Below, in pieces: positions 49,149 through 59,862 of a stretch of 64,000 nucleotides of DNA. Within the stretch, counting starts at the first letter, position 1; each line of letters opens with the position of its first letter. The DNA is from an uncultured Acidobacteriaceae bacterium (GTDB lineage Bacteria; Acidobacteriota; Terriglobia; Terriglobales; Acidobacteriaceae). The position numbers and the translations under genes were made by a program. The stretch spans positions 1-64,000 of the forward strand of contig CAIKND010000042.1 of the NCBI GenBank assembly GCA_903828675.1. Direction: 5' to 3'. The notes under the pieces are model-generated. The model was not told where the DNA came from. It ran no database searches and saw only the letters and a program-made list of their open reading frames with translations.

Positions 49149-50714
49149 CTAATTTGTAGAGCGTTTGCCTGGAAGTACGCAGGTAAAGCTTGCGGCATTG
49201 TTCGTATCACCGTGTCCGTCATAGTGGACGGTTTGGGGATACGGGCATGCGGGCCGCGTCATCGCGGTCACGCTTTTGTTTATGCGCCTGGCGATCAGCT
49301 TACCCGGCGCAATTCCCTTTTCTACCCAGAGTTCGATTGAGTCCATGGCATCGATTTCGTTCAGGCCTGGGCCGCCGGCGCAATGCGCCATGCCGGGAAT
49401 CATGAAGAGCCGGTAGAAGGCCTGCGTCTCTTCAGACTTGCCGTGATGATGGCTGGCTGCGTCCTTCAACTGCGCGGTCTCAACGTTGCGGTAGTAGTTG
49501 ATCGATTCCAGCGAGGGAACCACCACGTCGGCCCAACCGTGATACACGATCAGCTTGCGGCCATGCGCCTTGAATGTGTGCAGGTCAGGATCGGTGGCGT
49601 TCAGCGCAGAGGCCAGCTTCGCGTCCACGGCGGTTACATCGTGATTGAAGTCGAAGGTCTTCCAGTTCCAATCTGCGCCGAATGTCCACTTGAACAGGGA
49701 GTTGTAGCGCGGCGGCGCTCCCTGCGGCGTCATGGAGTTCCAATCGAATTCGCTGCCGCGCGTGAGTCCCGGATAGATGGCCTCATGCGTAATGGGATTC
49801 CCCGGGCCGCCGTAGAGCTTGCGCGCCGTCGTTACTTGTTCTGCCGTCAGGCAATCGGGAGCGTCGGCGGATTTGCAGAGTAATACTTGCGGATCCCAAC
49901 GGCATTCTGAAGGATTCGAAAGAAACTTGTCCGATGCGACAGCCTTTTGCGCGACGCATGCTTTCAGCACCGCATCCGAGAGAAGAGGCAGCTTTGCCGA
50001 CGGAATATAACTACCTGGCTTTTCTTCAGCCGCGGCAAGATCCCAGATAAAACCCATGTGCAGCCGGGTGCGATTATTGGCAGGAGCTCCGGCAAGAATT
50101 CCGTCATAGTCGTCGGGATAGCGCTGGGCTTCAAGCAGCGCCTGCTGCCCACCGGTGGAGCAGCCAACAAAGTAGGAGAGGCGGGGTTGCGCGCCGTAGT
50201 AGGCGCGAACAATCTGCTTTGCGGCCATAGTCATTTCGTGTGTGGAACGCGAGCCCCAATCGCGCCATTTCTCTGGATGCCCGATGAGGACGTCGTCATT
50301 CTGGCCGGTGGTTGGAGATGTGCCCATGTCGGTGTTTGACCCTGCGTAACCGCGGCGGATGGCTGCGGCGAGGGCTCCATAGCTGATCGACCCGGCGTAG
50401 CCTCCGTTGCCGGTTCCTTCGTATTTTCCGTTCCAGCCGGAAGCGGGCATCCAGACTTCAATCCTGATATTCGAATCGATAGATGGCGTCAGCGTGGCGG
50501 CGACGCGGCAGAAGGGCGGCAGATCGGTGAGCGGCTTGGGAGTAAGACCGGTCAGCGAACCGCCAGGTTCTGCCGCAGCGACCGTGATCTTGCCGTGAGG
50601 GAGTGTCAACGTAGCAAGGCTCTCGCAGGTTGCACCAAAGGCGGGGAGGCAAGGGGAGAGGCTGAAGAGAACAACAAGAACTATTGATCCGGCAAAAAAA
50701 ATGTAATGTCGCAT
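49149..50714 (-). CDS. Tannase/feruloyl esterase family protein, secreted
   Basis: MRHYIFFAGSIVLVVLFSLSPCLPAFGATCESL signal; YFVGCSTGGQQALLEAQRYPDDYDGILAGAPANN; start at 50714 since the upstream ORF extension is the P1 repeat. Confidence 0.88.
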   Translation of the reverse strand: MRHYIFFAGSIVLVVLFSLSPCLPAFGATCESLATLTLPHGKITVAAAEPGGSLTGLTPKPLTDLPPFCRVAATLTPSIDSNIRIEVWMPASGWNGKYEGTGNGGYAGSISYGALAAAIRRGYAGSNTDMGTSPTTGQNDDVLIGHPEKWRDWGSRSTHEMTMAAKQIVRAYYGAQPRLSYFVGCSTGGQQALLEAQRYPDDYDGILAGAPANNRTRLHMGFIWDLAAAEEKPGSYIPSAKLPLLSDAVLKACVAQKAVASDKFLSNPSECRWDPQVLLCKSADAPDCLTAEQVTTARKLYGGPGNPITHEAIYPGLTRGSEFDWNSMTPQGAPPRYNSLFKWTFGADWNWKTFDFNHDVTAVDAKLASALNATDPDLHTFKAHGRKLIVYHGWADVVVPSLESINYYRNVETAQLKDAASHHHGKSEETQAFYRLFMIPGMAHCAGGPGLNEIDAMDSIELWVEKGIAPGKLIARRINKSVTAMTRPACPYPQTVHYDGHGDTNNAASFTCVLPGKRSTN

Positions 50715-50756
50715 TCCCACCCATTTCCGCAAAAAGCGCTGAAATGGATGGGGCAC
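50715..50756 (+). repeat. P1 palindrome copy 11, abutting the tannase start codon
   Basis: TCCCACCCATTTCCGC-aaaaa-GCGCTGAAATGGATGGGGCAC. Confidence 0.8.
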
Positions 50757-50885
50757 CCAAAGCTCAGTTAACACTTGAATCGAAAATGCCCTGATGGAAT
50801 TCATTGATCCACGCAGCAGATTTGCGGTTAGATTTCTTGGAACCCATTTTACTCACGCAGTGGAATGAATGTCGCGACGCAAAGA

Positions 50886-50930
50886 GAAAGCCTCCAGTCG
50901 ATCGCTTGAAACGAGCGGCTGGAGGCTTCT
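50886..50930 (-). terminator. Rho-independent terminator downstream of ilvC
   Basis: GAAAGCCTCCAG...CTGGAGGCTTCTTT hairpin. Confidence 0.8.
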
Positions 50931-50945
50931 TTCGAGGATTGTTTA

Positions 50946-52007
<1,062 letters not shown>

Positions 52008-52046
52008 TCATTCGAATCGGTTAGGGCGGCCGGCAGCCAGACGGAG

Positions 52047-52646
52047 TTATTCCGGCTCGCTGGCCACGCGGTCATCTAGTGTTTCCAGGGGCTGGCCGTC
52101 AGGATTATCAAGCCCGGCGGGATCGTCTTCGCCGGTGCCCATGGCGCGCAGCACGCTGCTGGTGTGATGGCCGCGGCGCATGGTCATTTTGCCGCTGCGG
52201 CAGATTTCAAGAATGGGGCTTTCGCTTTCGTTGAGCACCTGGATGAGCCCCTCGATTTTGCTTTCGACGCCAGTCATTTCAATCATCAACGACTCCGCCG
52301 TGAGGTCAACAATGCGGGCGCGAAAGACCTCGACCAGTTCAAAGATGGCGGAGCGGGTGGTGCGGTTTGCTCCCACTTTGATAAGCGCCAACTCGCGGGT
52401 AACCGAGGGCGCCTGGGCGATGTCGTCCACATCCACTACATTTTCCAGTTTAAACAGGCTGGCCCGGATGCGATGGCCGGCCTCGGCGGAGGCTTCGCAA
52501 ACCAGTGTGAGCCGTGACAGGCCGGCACGCTCGCTGCGCCCGACGGTAAGCGAGTTGATGTTGATGTTGAGACGGCGGAAGAGCGACGCCACGCGCGTGA
52601 GCACGCCGGGCAGATCCTCAACGTAAGCAACGAATGTATGCAACAT
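52047..52646 (-). CDS. ilvN: Acetolactate synthase small subunit
   Basis: Start MLHTFVAYVEDLPGVLTRVASLFRRLNININSLTVG at 52646 (ORF track extension to 52730 is the tandem-repeat spacer). Confidence 0.93.
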   Translation of the reverse strand: MLHTFVAYVEDLPGVLTRVASLFRRLNININSLTVGRSERAGLSRLTLVCEASAEAGHRIRASLFKLENVVDVDDIAQAPSVTRELALIKVGANRTTRSAIFELVEVFRARIVDLTAESLMIEMTGVESKIEGLIQVLNESESPILEICRSGKMTMRRGHHTSSVLRAMGTGEDDPAGLDNPDGQPLETLDDRVASEPE

Positions 52647-52664
52647 AAAGGCCTTTCCAGAGAA

Positions 52665-52767
52665 CAGGGACAGTTGACAGTGATCAGTGGACAATGGTGA
52701 GTGATCGGTGGTCGGTGGCTGCCGGTGCATGATCGCGACTGTTCACTGGCCACTGACCACTGTTTAC
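52665..52767. repeat. Facing period-7 tandem arrays between ilvB and ilvN
   Basis: CAGTTGA CAGTGAT CAGTGGA CAATGGT GAGTGAT CGGTGGT CGGTGGC ... TGTTCAC TGGCCAC TGACCAC TGTTTAC. Confidence 0.88.
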
Positions 52768-52774
52768 TGCTTTG

Positions 52775-54541
52775 CTACTTATCGTCCGGCGACTCGAGCA
52801 GCGGGTCGTTGCCGGGGCGGCGAATCATCTCGTGGAGTGCGGCACCGACAGGAATCATCGGGTATACCGACTCTTCCTTTTCGACCATGAAGTTGAGCAG
52901 GAATGCGCCGGGAGTGGAGCGCGCCTGGTTGACGGCGGACTCGACTTCAGCGCGGGTACGGACGGTGAGGCCGGCGATGCCATGCGCATCGGCCAGCTTG
53001 ACGAAGTCAGGGCTGACGAGCGGCGTGGACTCGTAATTACGCTCGTAGAAGAACTCCTGCCACTGACGAACCATGCCGAGGTAACCGTTGTTGATGATGG
53101 CGATGTTGATCTTGATTTTTTCCTGGGCGATGGTGGACAGTTCTGACGAGGTCATCTGGAAACCGCCGTCGCCAACGATGACCCAGACTTCCTTGTCGGG
53201 GCAGGCGAATTTTGCGCCGATGGCTGCGGGCAGCGCGAACCCCATGGTCCCGAGGCCGCCGGAGGTGATGAGCGTGCGCGGCTGCTCGTGGTGGTAGTAC
53301 TGCGCCTCCCACATCTGGTGCTGACCGACGTCGGTGACCACTATGGCGTTGCCGCCGGTGATGCGCCAGATGTCGTGAATGACGTGAGCTGCGTAGAGAT
53401 GCCCGAGGTCGGGCAGGTTCTTGATGTCGCGGACAGCCGAGGCGCCTTTGAGGGTGTCGATGGTCTTGAGCCAAGCGACGCCGTCACGGCCGGAGATGCG
53501 GGGCAGTAGTTCCTCAAGCACTTCGCGGAGATCGCCGATGAGCGGTTGATCGACCTTGATGTTCTTGTTGATCTCAGACGGGTCAACGTCGATGTGGATC
53601 TTTTTCGCCTTGGTGGCATAGGTGGCGGTGGTGCCGGTGACACGATCGTCGAACCTCATGCCACAGGCGATGAGCAGGTCCGCCTCCTGAATGGCGTGAT
53701 TGACCCAGGACTCGCCGTGCATGCCCATCATGCCCAGATTGAGAGGGTGGGAGGCAGGAACCGCACCCAAGCCCAGGAGGGTAAGAGCGATGGGAATTTG
53801 CGCGCGCTCGGCAAGGGTACGCACCTGCTCCATGGCGCCGGATTCGATGATGCCGTGGCCGGCGAGGATGACGGGGCGCTTGGAGTTACGAATCATCTCG
53901 GCGGCATGGTCGAGGCCGGAGACTTCAATCTTCCGCATGGGGTGAGGGCGAACCGGGCGCGGCTTGGCGGCGGCAAAGTCAAAGATGGCCGTGCCTTGTT
54001 GCGCATCCTTGGTGATATCCACAAGAACCGGGCCGGGACGGGCCGACTTGGCGATCTGAAAGGCATAGCGAATTGCGGGCGCAATATCCTCGGTGCGGTT
54101 GATGAGGAAGTTGTGCTTGGTGACCGGGAGCGTAATGCCGGTGATGTCCACTTCCTGAAAAGCGTCCGTGCCCAGGATCTTGCTGGAGACGTTGCCGGTG
54201 ATGCAGACGATGGGAATGGAGTCGAGCATAGCTGTGGCGATGCCGGTGACGAGGTTGGTGGCGCCGGGACCGCTGGTGGCGATGCAGACGCCCACCTTGC
54301 CCGAGGCGCGCGAGTAGCCGTCGGCCATGTGCGATGCGCCCTGTTCGTGACGGACCAGGGTGTGGTGGATGGGAAATTTGCGCAGCGCGTCATAGACCGG
54401 CAGAATGGCTCCGCCGGGATAGCCGAAGACGTCCGTAACGCCCTCGCCTACCAGCGTAGCCCATACGATTTCAGCGCCGGTGAGGCGGGTGGGCGTGGTG
54501 AGGTGGGCGTTGGATGCTTGCGTGTTTGCGTTGGTTCCCAT
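52775..54541 (-). CDS. ilvB: Acetolactate synthase large subunit
   Basis: 588 aa; ThDP-enzyme motifs (GYPGGAILPVYDAL, VRHEQGASHMADGYSRASGKVG, GDGGFQMTSSEL); AAAGGAG SD. Confidence 0.96.
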   Translation of the reverse strand: MGTNANTQASNAHLTTPTRLTGAEIVWATLVGEGVTDVFGYPGGAILPVYDALRKFPIHHTLVRHEQGASHMADGYSRASGKVGVCIATSGPGATNLVTGIATAMLDSIPIVCITGNVSSKILGTDAFQEVDITGITLPVTKHNFLINRTEDIAPAIRYAFQIAKSARPGPVLVDITKDAQQGTAIFDFAAAKPRPVRPHPMRKIEVSGLDHAAEMIRNSKRPVILAGHGIIESGAMEQVRTLAERAQIPIALTLLGLGAVPASHPLNLGMMGMHGESWVNHAIQEADLLIACGMRFDDRVTGTTATYATKAKKIHIDVDPSEINKNIKVDQPLIGDLREVLEELLPRISGRDGVAWLKTIDTLKGASAVRDIKNLPDLGHLYAAHVIHDIWRITGGNAIVVTDVGQHQMWEAQYYHHEQPRTLITSGGLGTMGFALPAAIGAKFACPDKEVWVIVGDGGFQMTSSELSTIAQEKIKINIAIINNGYLGMVRQWQEFFYERNYESTPLVSPDFVKLADAHGIAGLTVRTRAEVESAVNQARSTPGAFLLNFMVEKEESVYPMIPVGAALHEMIRRPGNDPLLESPDDK

Positions 54542-54556
54542 GGGGCGACTCCTTTG

Positions 54557-54701
54557 TTAGTGACCAGTGGTCAGTGATCAGTTGTCACTTAAAGTACAGC
54601 GTATCCAGTCATCCGTGCGGCGCAATCTGGGCCGCTCCATTTCAGATCATTATGTTCACGCCGCGTAACTGACAACTGACCGCTGCCAACTGACAACTGC
54701 C
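54557..54701. repeat. Facing period-7 tandem arrays between ilvD and ilvB
   Basis: TTAGTGA CCAGTGG TCAGTGA TCAGTTG TCACTTA ... AACTGAC AACTGAC CGCTGCC AACTGAC AACTGCC. Confidence 0.88.
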
Positions 54702-54702
54702 T

Positions 54703-56376
54703 TTACGTTGTTGCTCCTTCAGATGCGGAGGTGACGCGATCGACATATTTGCGGAAGACGCCCTTGGGCCAGCGCAGTGCCGGAGGCGTGAAGCCCTTGA
54801 GGCGAGCGGCTATTTCTTCGTCGCTGATTTCGACATTGAGCTTGCGATTGACGATGTCGAAGTGGATGATGTCCCCCTCGCGCACGGCGGCGATGGGTCC
54901 GCCGACAAATGCTTCGGGAGCCACGTGCCCGGCGGTAAAGCCGCGGGTTGCGCCACTGAAGCGTCCGTCTGTCAACAGGGCGACAGTCGGGCTGAGTTCG
55001 GGATTGCCGCTGACGGCGGCGGTGACCTGCAGCATTTCTCTCATGCCGGGGCCGCCCTTGGGGCCTTCATAACGGATGACGAGGACATCGTTGGGTTTGA
55101 TCTTGCCGGTCTGCACGGCCTCAAAGCAATCTTCTTCGCAATCGAAGACGCGCGCGGGGCCGCGATGTTCGTAACGATTGGCCGCGGCGATCTTCATCAC
55201 GCAGCCTTCGGGAGCGAGGTTGCCTTTGAGAATGACCAGGCCGCCGTTGGGCTTGATGGGATTCTCAAAGGTGCCGATGACAACCTGGCCCGGTGTCTCT
55301 TCGGCCAGTGCGGCTTCTTCAGCCAGCGTCTTGCCGCTGACGGTGAGTGTGGAGCCGTCGGCAAAACCTGCGTCGATCAGGCGCTTGGCAAGGAGCCGCG
55401 AACCGCCCGCGGCCTGGTAATCCGAAGCGACAAACTTGCCGGCCGGCGTGAGGTCGCAGATGAAAGGGGTGCGCTTGGAGATGACATCGAAATCGTCGAT
55501 GGACAGGGGAATGCCCATTTCGCGCGCGATGGCAATCAGGTGCAGCACCGCGTTGGTTGAACCGCCGCTGGCAGCGACGCTGGCGATGGTGTTTTCAATC
55601 GACTTGCGGGTGATGATCTGCGAGGGGCGGCGATTGGCGCGGACGGCATCCATGAGAATGCGCCCGGCTTCGCGCGTAGCGGCGTGCTTGTCCACAGAAG
55701 TGGCGGGAACGCCGGAGAGTTGAATGGGAGAGATGCCGAGAATTTCGCCGCTCATGGCCATGGTGTTGGCGGTGAACTGGCCGCCACAGGCACCGGCGCC
55801 GGGACAGGCATTGGCTTCAAGAGCCTCGAGGCCTGCGTCGTCGATCTTTCCCGCAGCGTAAGAACCGATGCCCTCGAAGACATTCTGAATGGTGATGTCA
55901 ACACCGTTGAGCTTGCCGGGAGCAATGGAACCGCCATAGAGCATGATGCCGGGAATGTCGAGGCGGCAGAGCGCCATGATGATGCCGGGCATGTTCTTGT
56001 CGCAACCGCCGATGCCGACCAGGCCGTCGAAGAGATTGCCGCGTGCGACCAGTTCGATGGAGTCGGCGATGACTTCGCGCGAAACCAGCGAAGCCTTCAT
56101 CCCCTGGGTGCCCATGGTGATGCCGTCGGAGATGGTGATGGTGTTGAACTCCATGGGCGTGCCGCCCGCCTCGCGAATGCCCTCTTTCAGGGCCTCGGCC
56201 ACCTCGCGCAGATGCACGTTGCAGGTGCCGATCTCAGTCCACGTATTGGCGATGCCGATGATGGGCTTGTGCAGATCTTCTTTGCTATAACCGGAGCCGC
56301 GGAGATAGGAACGCGCGGCTGCGCGGCTGGGGCCTTCAGTCAACGAAATACTCTGGCGCTTGCCTTCGATGGTCAT
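54703..56376 (-). CDS. ilvD: Dihydroxy-acid dehydratase
   Basis: CDKNMPGIIMAL, CPGAGACGGQFTANTMAM; likely start MTIEGKRQSI at 56376 with AAGGAAAG SD. Confidence 0.96.
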   Translation of the reverse strand: MTIEGKRQSISLTEGPSRAAARSYLRGSGYSKEDLHKPIIGIANTWTEIGTCNVHLREVAEALKEGIREAGGTPMEFNTITISDGITMGTQGMKASLVSREVIADSIELVARGNLFDGLVGIGGCDKNMPGIIMALCRLDIPGIMLYGGSIAPGKLNGVDITIQNVFEGIGSYAAGKIDDAGLEALEANACPGAGACGGQFTANTMAMSGEILGISPIQLSGVPATSVDKHAATREAGRILMDAVRANRRPSQIITRKSIENTIASVAASGGSTNAVLHLIAIAREMGIPLSIDDFDVISKRTPFICDLTPAGKFVASDYQAAGGSRLLAKRLIDAGFADGSTLTVSGKTLAEEAALAEETPGQVVIGTFENPIKPNGGLVILKGNLAPEGCVMKIAAANRYEHRGPARVFDCEEDCFEAVQTGKIKPNDVLVIRYEGPKGGPGMREMLQVTAAVSGNPELSPTVALLTDGRFSGATRGFTAGHVAPEAFVGGPIAAVREGDIIHFDIVNRKLNVEISDEEIAARLKGFTPPALRWPKGVFRKYVDRVTSASEGATT

Positions 56377-56384
56377 TACTTTCC

Positions 56385-56483
56385 TTAGTGCGGTGTTAGC
56401 GCGGTTAGCGGAGTTAGCGGTGTTAGCTTTGGTTGGCAAGGAGGCGTCTAACTCCGCTAGCTCCGCTTACTGCCAACTCCGCT
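56385..56483. repeat. Facing period-9 tandem arrays between leuD and ilvD
   Basis: TTAGCGCGG TTAGCGGAG TTAGCGGTG TTAGCTTTG ... TAACTCCGC TAGCTCCGC TTACTGCCA ACTCCGCTG. Confidence 0.87.
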
Positions 56484-56484
56484 G

Positions 56485-57096
56485 TCACTTCGCCTTCAGC
56501 CAGCTTGCCTCGTCGTGCTTTGCTTCAAATGTGTCGAGCGCTGCCGCATGGCGAAGGGTGAGGCCTATGTCGTCAAGACCTTCAATGAGGCAGAACTTGC
56601 GGAACGGATCAACGTCAAAAGTCGCGCTGAATCCGCGGTTGTCAGTAACTGTCTGGGCCTCAAGAGAAACCGTCAATTGATAGCCGGGTATGGTCTTCGC
56701 GTTCTCGAGTAGCTGGGCCACCTGTTCCTCGCTCAGCCTTGCCAGCACGATGCCGTTTTTGCCGGCGTTGGAGAAGAAGATGTCGGCGAAGGTGGGCGCG
56801 ATGACGACGCGGAATCCGTAATCGGAGAGCGCCCATGCGGCATGTTCGCGACTGGAGCCACAGGCGAAGTTCTTGCCGGCGATGAGAATTTGCGCGCCCT
56901 TGTAACGCGGATCGTTGAGCACGAAAGCTGGGTCAGGTCCTCCGCTGGGCAGGTTGCGCCAGTCGAAGAACAGGAAGTCGCCATAGCCGGTGCGCTCGAT
57001 GCGCTTGAGGAACTGCTTGGGAATGATCTGGTCAGTATCGACGTTGGTCCGGTCCAGAGGAGCGGCCAGTGAGGTCATTGTGCGAAAGGGTTCCAT
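56485..57096 (-). CDS. leuD: 3-isopropylmalate dehydratase small subunit
   Basis: 203 aa; TSLAAPLDRTNVDTDQIIPKQFLK, GKNFACGSSREHAAWAL. Confidence 0.96.
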   Translation of the reverse strand: MEPFRTMTSLAAPLDRTNVDTDQIIPKQFLKRIERTGYGDFLFFDWRNLPSGGPDPAFVLNDPRYKGAQILIAGKNFACGSSREHAAWALSDYGFRVVIAPTFADIFFSNAGKNGIVLARLSEEQVAQLLENAKTIPGYQLTVSLEAQTVTDNRGFSATFDVDPFRKFCLIEGLDDIGLTLRHAAALDTFEAKHDEASWLKAK

Positions 57097-58529
57097 CAGG
57101 CCTTTACCTCCTTGCGAATGGTCCAGTTGCGAATGTCAACGAAATGCCCAGCGATTGCGGCTGCCGCGGCCATCTCCGGGGATACGAGGTGGGTGCGTCC
57201 GCCGCGTCCCTGGCGGCCTTCAAAGTTGCGATTGCTGGTGGAAGCGCAACGCTCGCCGGGAGAGAGAATGTCAGGGTTCATGGCCAGGCACATGGAACAG
57301 CCCGGCTCACGCCAATCGAATCCCGCTTCGCGGAAGATGAGGTCAAGACCCTCGGCCTCGGCTTGCGCCTTTACTGCCTGCGAGCCAGGTACGACCATGG
57401 CGCCTACCTTTGTGGAGACCTTGTAGCCTGCGGCGATGCGAGCGGCGGCGCGCAGATCTTCGATGCGGCCGTTGGTGCAGGAACCGATGAAGACGCGGTC
57501 GATGAGGACTTCCTGCATCGGCGTTCCCGCCTTCAGGTCCATGTATTCGAGAGCGCGCTCGAGGCCCTTGCGCTCCTGCTCGTTCGAGACTGCGGCCGGA
57601 TCGGGAACGTTGGAGGTGATGGGCGCAACCATGCCGGGGCTTGTGCCCCAACTTACATGTGGGGCCAGCGTTGCTGCGTCGATCACCAACTCGCGATCGA
57701 ACGTTGCGCCGGGTTCGGTGGGCAGCTTGCTCCACTCGCTGACCGCCTTGTCCCATGCTGCGCCTTGAGGCGAGAAACGGCGGCCCTTGAGATAGGCGAA
57801 GGTCTTTTCATCGGGGGCGATCATGCCGGCGCGCGCCCCGGCTTCGATGCTCATATTGCAGACCGTCATGCGGCCTTCGATGGACAGGGCGCGGATGGCA
57901 GAGCCGGCGTATTCAACCACGCAGCCGGTTGCGCCATCGGTGCCGATTTTGCCGATGATGGCGAGAATGATGTCCTTGGCGGTGACGCCCTGGGGAAGCT
58001 CGCCCTCGACGGAGATGCGGAATGTCTGAGGCTTGGACTGCGGCAGGGTTTGCGTGGCGAGCACATGCTCCACTTCGCTGGTGCCGATGCCGAAAGCCAG
58101 CGCGCCAAACGCGCCGTGGGTGGAGGTGTGCGAATCGCCGCAGACGATGGTCATGCCGGGCTTGGTAATGCCCAGCTCGGGGCCGATGACGTGAACGATG
58201 CCCTGGTCGCGCGAATCCACATCGTAAAGCTCGATGCCGAAGTCGGCGCAATTCTTGCGCAGCGTGGCGATCTGCGTGGCCGCGATCTGGTCCACAATGT
58301 TTAGCCGTCCGGCGATGGTGGTGGGGATGTTGTGATCCACCGTGGCGATGCAACGGTCAGGACAGCGAACGGTGCGCCCGGCGAGCCGCAATCCCTCGAA
58401 GGCCTGCGGCGAGGTGACTTCGTGCAGCAACTGCAGGTCGATGTAGAGCAGCGTGGGCTCGCCCTCGGGCGCGACCACTACATGCTGCTCCCAGACCTTC
58501 TCGAATAACGTCTTTGGCTCGGTACTCAT
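57096..58529 (-). CDS. leuC: 3-isopropylmalate dehydratase large subunit
   Basis: 477 aa; [55 protein letters not shown]. Confidence 0.96.
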   Translation of the reverse strand: MSTEPKTLFEKVWEQHVVVAPEGEPTLLYIDLQLLHEVTSPQAFEGLRLAGRTVRCPDRCIATVDHNIPTTIAGRLNIVDQIAATQIATLRKNCADFGIELYDVDSRDQGIVHVIGPELGITKPGMTIVCGDSHTSTHGAFGALAFGIGTSEVEHVLATQTLPQSKPQTFRISVEGELPQGVTAKDIILAIIGKIGTDGATGCVVEYAGSAIRALSIEGRMTVCNMSIEAGARAGMIAPDEKTFAYLKGRRFSPQGAAWDKAVSEWSKLPTEPGATFDRELVIDAATLAPHVSWGTSPGMVAPITSNVPDPAAVSNEQERKGLERALEYMDLKAGTPMQEVLIDRVFIGSCTNGRIEDLRAAARIAAGYKVSTKVGAMVVPGSQAVKAQAEAEGLDLIFREAGFDWREPGCSMCLAMNPDILSPGERCASTSNRNFEGRQGRGGRTHLVSPEMAAAAAIAGHFVDIRNWTIRKEVKA

Positions 58530-58574
58530 TTGGTTGATTCACCATTCCAGCGGCAAAACCGCGGGTTGCATTCC

Positions 58575-58640
58575 CTCGGCGGCTAAAGCCGAGTTCGTTT
58601 GGATATTGTGGCTGCACGGCTCAAGCCGTGCCCTTTCAAA
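58575..58640 (+). repeat. Double-hairpin family D1, copy
   Basis: CTCGGCggctaaaGCCGAG ... GCACGGCTCAAGCCGTGCCCTTTCAAA. Confidence 0.8.
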
Positions 58641-58648
58641 TCAGCGTC

Positions 58649-59740
58649 TCACGCGTTGACGAGCAATGTTTTCAAGGTTTCGCGGACCTTTGCGCCCATC
58701 TCGGTGGTCGAGAGAACGGGCAGTCCCTGCGGGTTGTCGCGCGCCAGATCCGGTGTGCGGAAGCCCTGCTCGAGCACCTTGCGCACTGCCTTTTCAACGG
58801 CCACAGCCTCTGCTTCGAGCCCGGCGGAGTGGCGCAGAATCAAGGCCGCCGTGAGAATTGCGCCGAGCGGATTGGCGAGCCCCTTGCCCGCGATGTCAGG
58901 CGCGGAGCCGTGCACCGGCTCAAACAGGTTGACCTTGCCGCCGATGGTGGCCGAGGGCAACATGCCAAGCGATCCGGTAATGACGCCGGCTTCGTCGCTG
59001 AGAATATCGCCGAAGAGGTTCTCGGTGACTACTACATCGAAGGTGCGGGGACGGTTCATGAGGTGCATGGACATGGCGTCCACATACTGATGTTCGAGTT
59101 CCACGTCGGGAAAATCCGCGGCAACTTCGATCACCGTGGCGCGCCAGAGTTGCGAGACTTCGAGCACATTGGCCTTGTCGACACTCGTCACTTTTTTGCG
59201 GCGCTTGCGGGCCAGTTCAAAGGCCACACGGGCTACGCGGACCACTTCGCCCTTGGTGTAACGCATGGTGTTCCAGGCTTCGCCGGCTTCGCGATTCCAA
59301 TCGCGGGGCTGGCCGAAGTAGAGGCCGCCGAGCAGTTCGCGCACAAAGAGAATATCCGCGCCGTCAATAACCTCAGGCCGTAGCGGGCTGTTGACCGCGA
59401 GTTCCTTGAAAGCGAAGGCGGGACGCAGATTGGCGAAGCCACCCAGCGCTGAGCGAATCTGCAGCAGGCCAGCCTCGGGCCGCTTGTCAGTAGGCATGGA
59501 GTTGAACTCGTTGCCGCCCACCGCGCCCAAAAGCACGGCGTCTGAATCGAGGGCAGCGGCGAGGGTGTCGGCAGGCAGCGGAGTGCCGTCGGCAACAATC
59601 GCCACGCCGCCGATTCGCTTCGAATCGAACTCGAACGTGTAACCGCCCAGCGCAGCAACTTCGTTCAGGACCGCCACCGCTTCGTTGGTGACTTCGGGGC
59701 CGATGCCGTCGCCGGCCGTAACTAGAATCTTCAGCTTCAT
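58649..59740 (-). CDS. leuB: 3-isopropylmalate dehydrogenase
   Basis: 363 aa; [56 protein letters not shown]. Confidence 0.96.
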   Translation of the reverse strand: MKLKILVTAGDGIGPEVTNEAVAVLNEVAALGGYTFEFDSKRIGGVAIVADGTPLPADTLAAALDSDAVLLGAVGGNEFNSMPTDKRPEAGLLQIRSALGGFANLRPAFAFKELAVNSPLRPEVIDGADILFVRELLGGLYFGQPRDWNREAGEAWNTMRYTKGEVVRVARVAFELARKRRKKVTSVDKANVLEVSQLWRATVIEVAADFPDVELEHQYVDAMSMHLMNRPRTFDVVVTENLFGDILSDEAGVITGSLGMLPSATIGGKVNLFEPVHGSAPDIAGKGLANPLGAILTAALILRHSAGLEAEAVAVEKAVRKVLEQGFRTPDLARDNPQGLPVLSTTEMGAKVRETLKTLLVNA

Positions 59741-59778
59741 TTTTCTCCAGAGATCAGTTTGTGGCTTGCATGGCCTCG

Positions 59779-59840
59779 TGGGCTAGAGCCCTGGGCGATG
59801 CGATTTATTTGCGGCGCGGCTAATGCCGCACCCTTTCAAA
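59779..59840 (+). repeat. Double-hairpin family D1, copy
   Basis: TGGGCTAGAGCCCTGGG ... GCGGCGCGGCTAATGCCGCACCCTTTCAAA. Confidence 0.72.
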
Positions 59841-59862
59841 GCACCGGTGAGCCGAAAAGCGC

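Noticed and set aside
41849-50714. Complete polysaccharide utilisation locus with SusC/SusD-like genes
   Set aside because: Only hydrolases, an isomerase-like protein, an MFS porter and a tannase are present; no SusC/SusD or dedicated regulator, so only loose functional clustering is supported.
52647-52730. N-terminal extension of IlvN (MHRQPPTTDHSPLSTDHCQLS...)
   Set aside because: It is translation of the heptad array; conserved IlvN sequence begins at MLHTFVAYVEDLPG.
56377-56439. N-terminal extension of IlvD (MPTKANTANSANRANTALRKV)
   Set aside because: Period-9 array read as tripeptides; SD AAGGAAAG supports MTIEGKRQ start.
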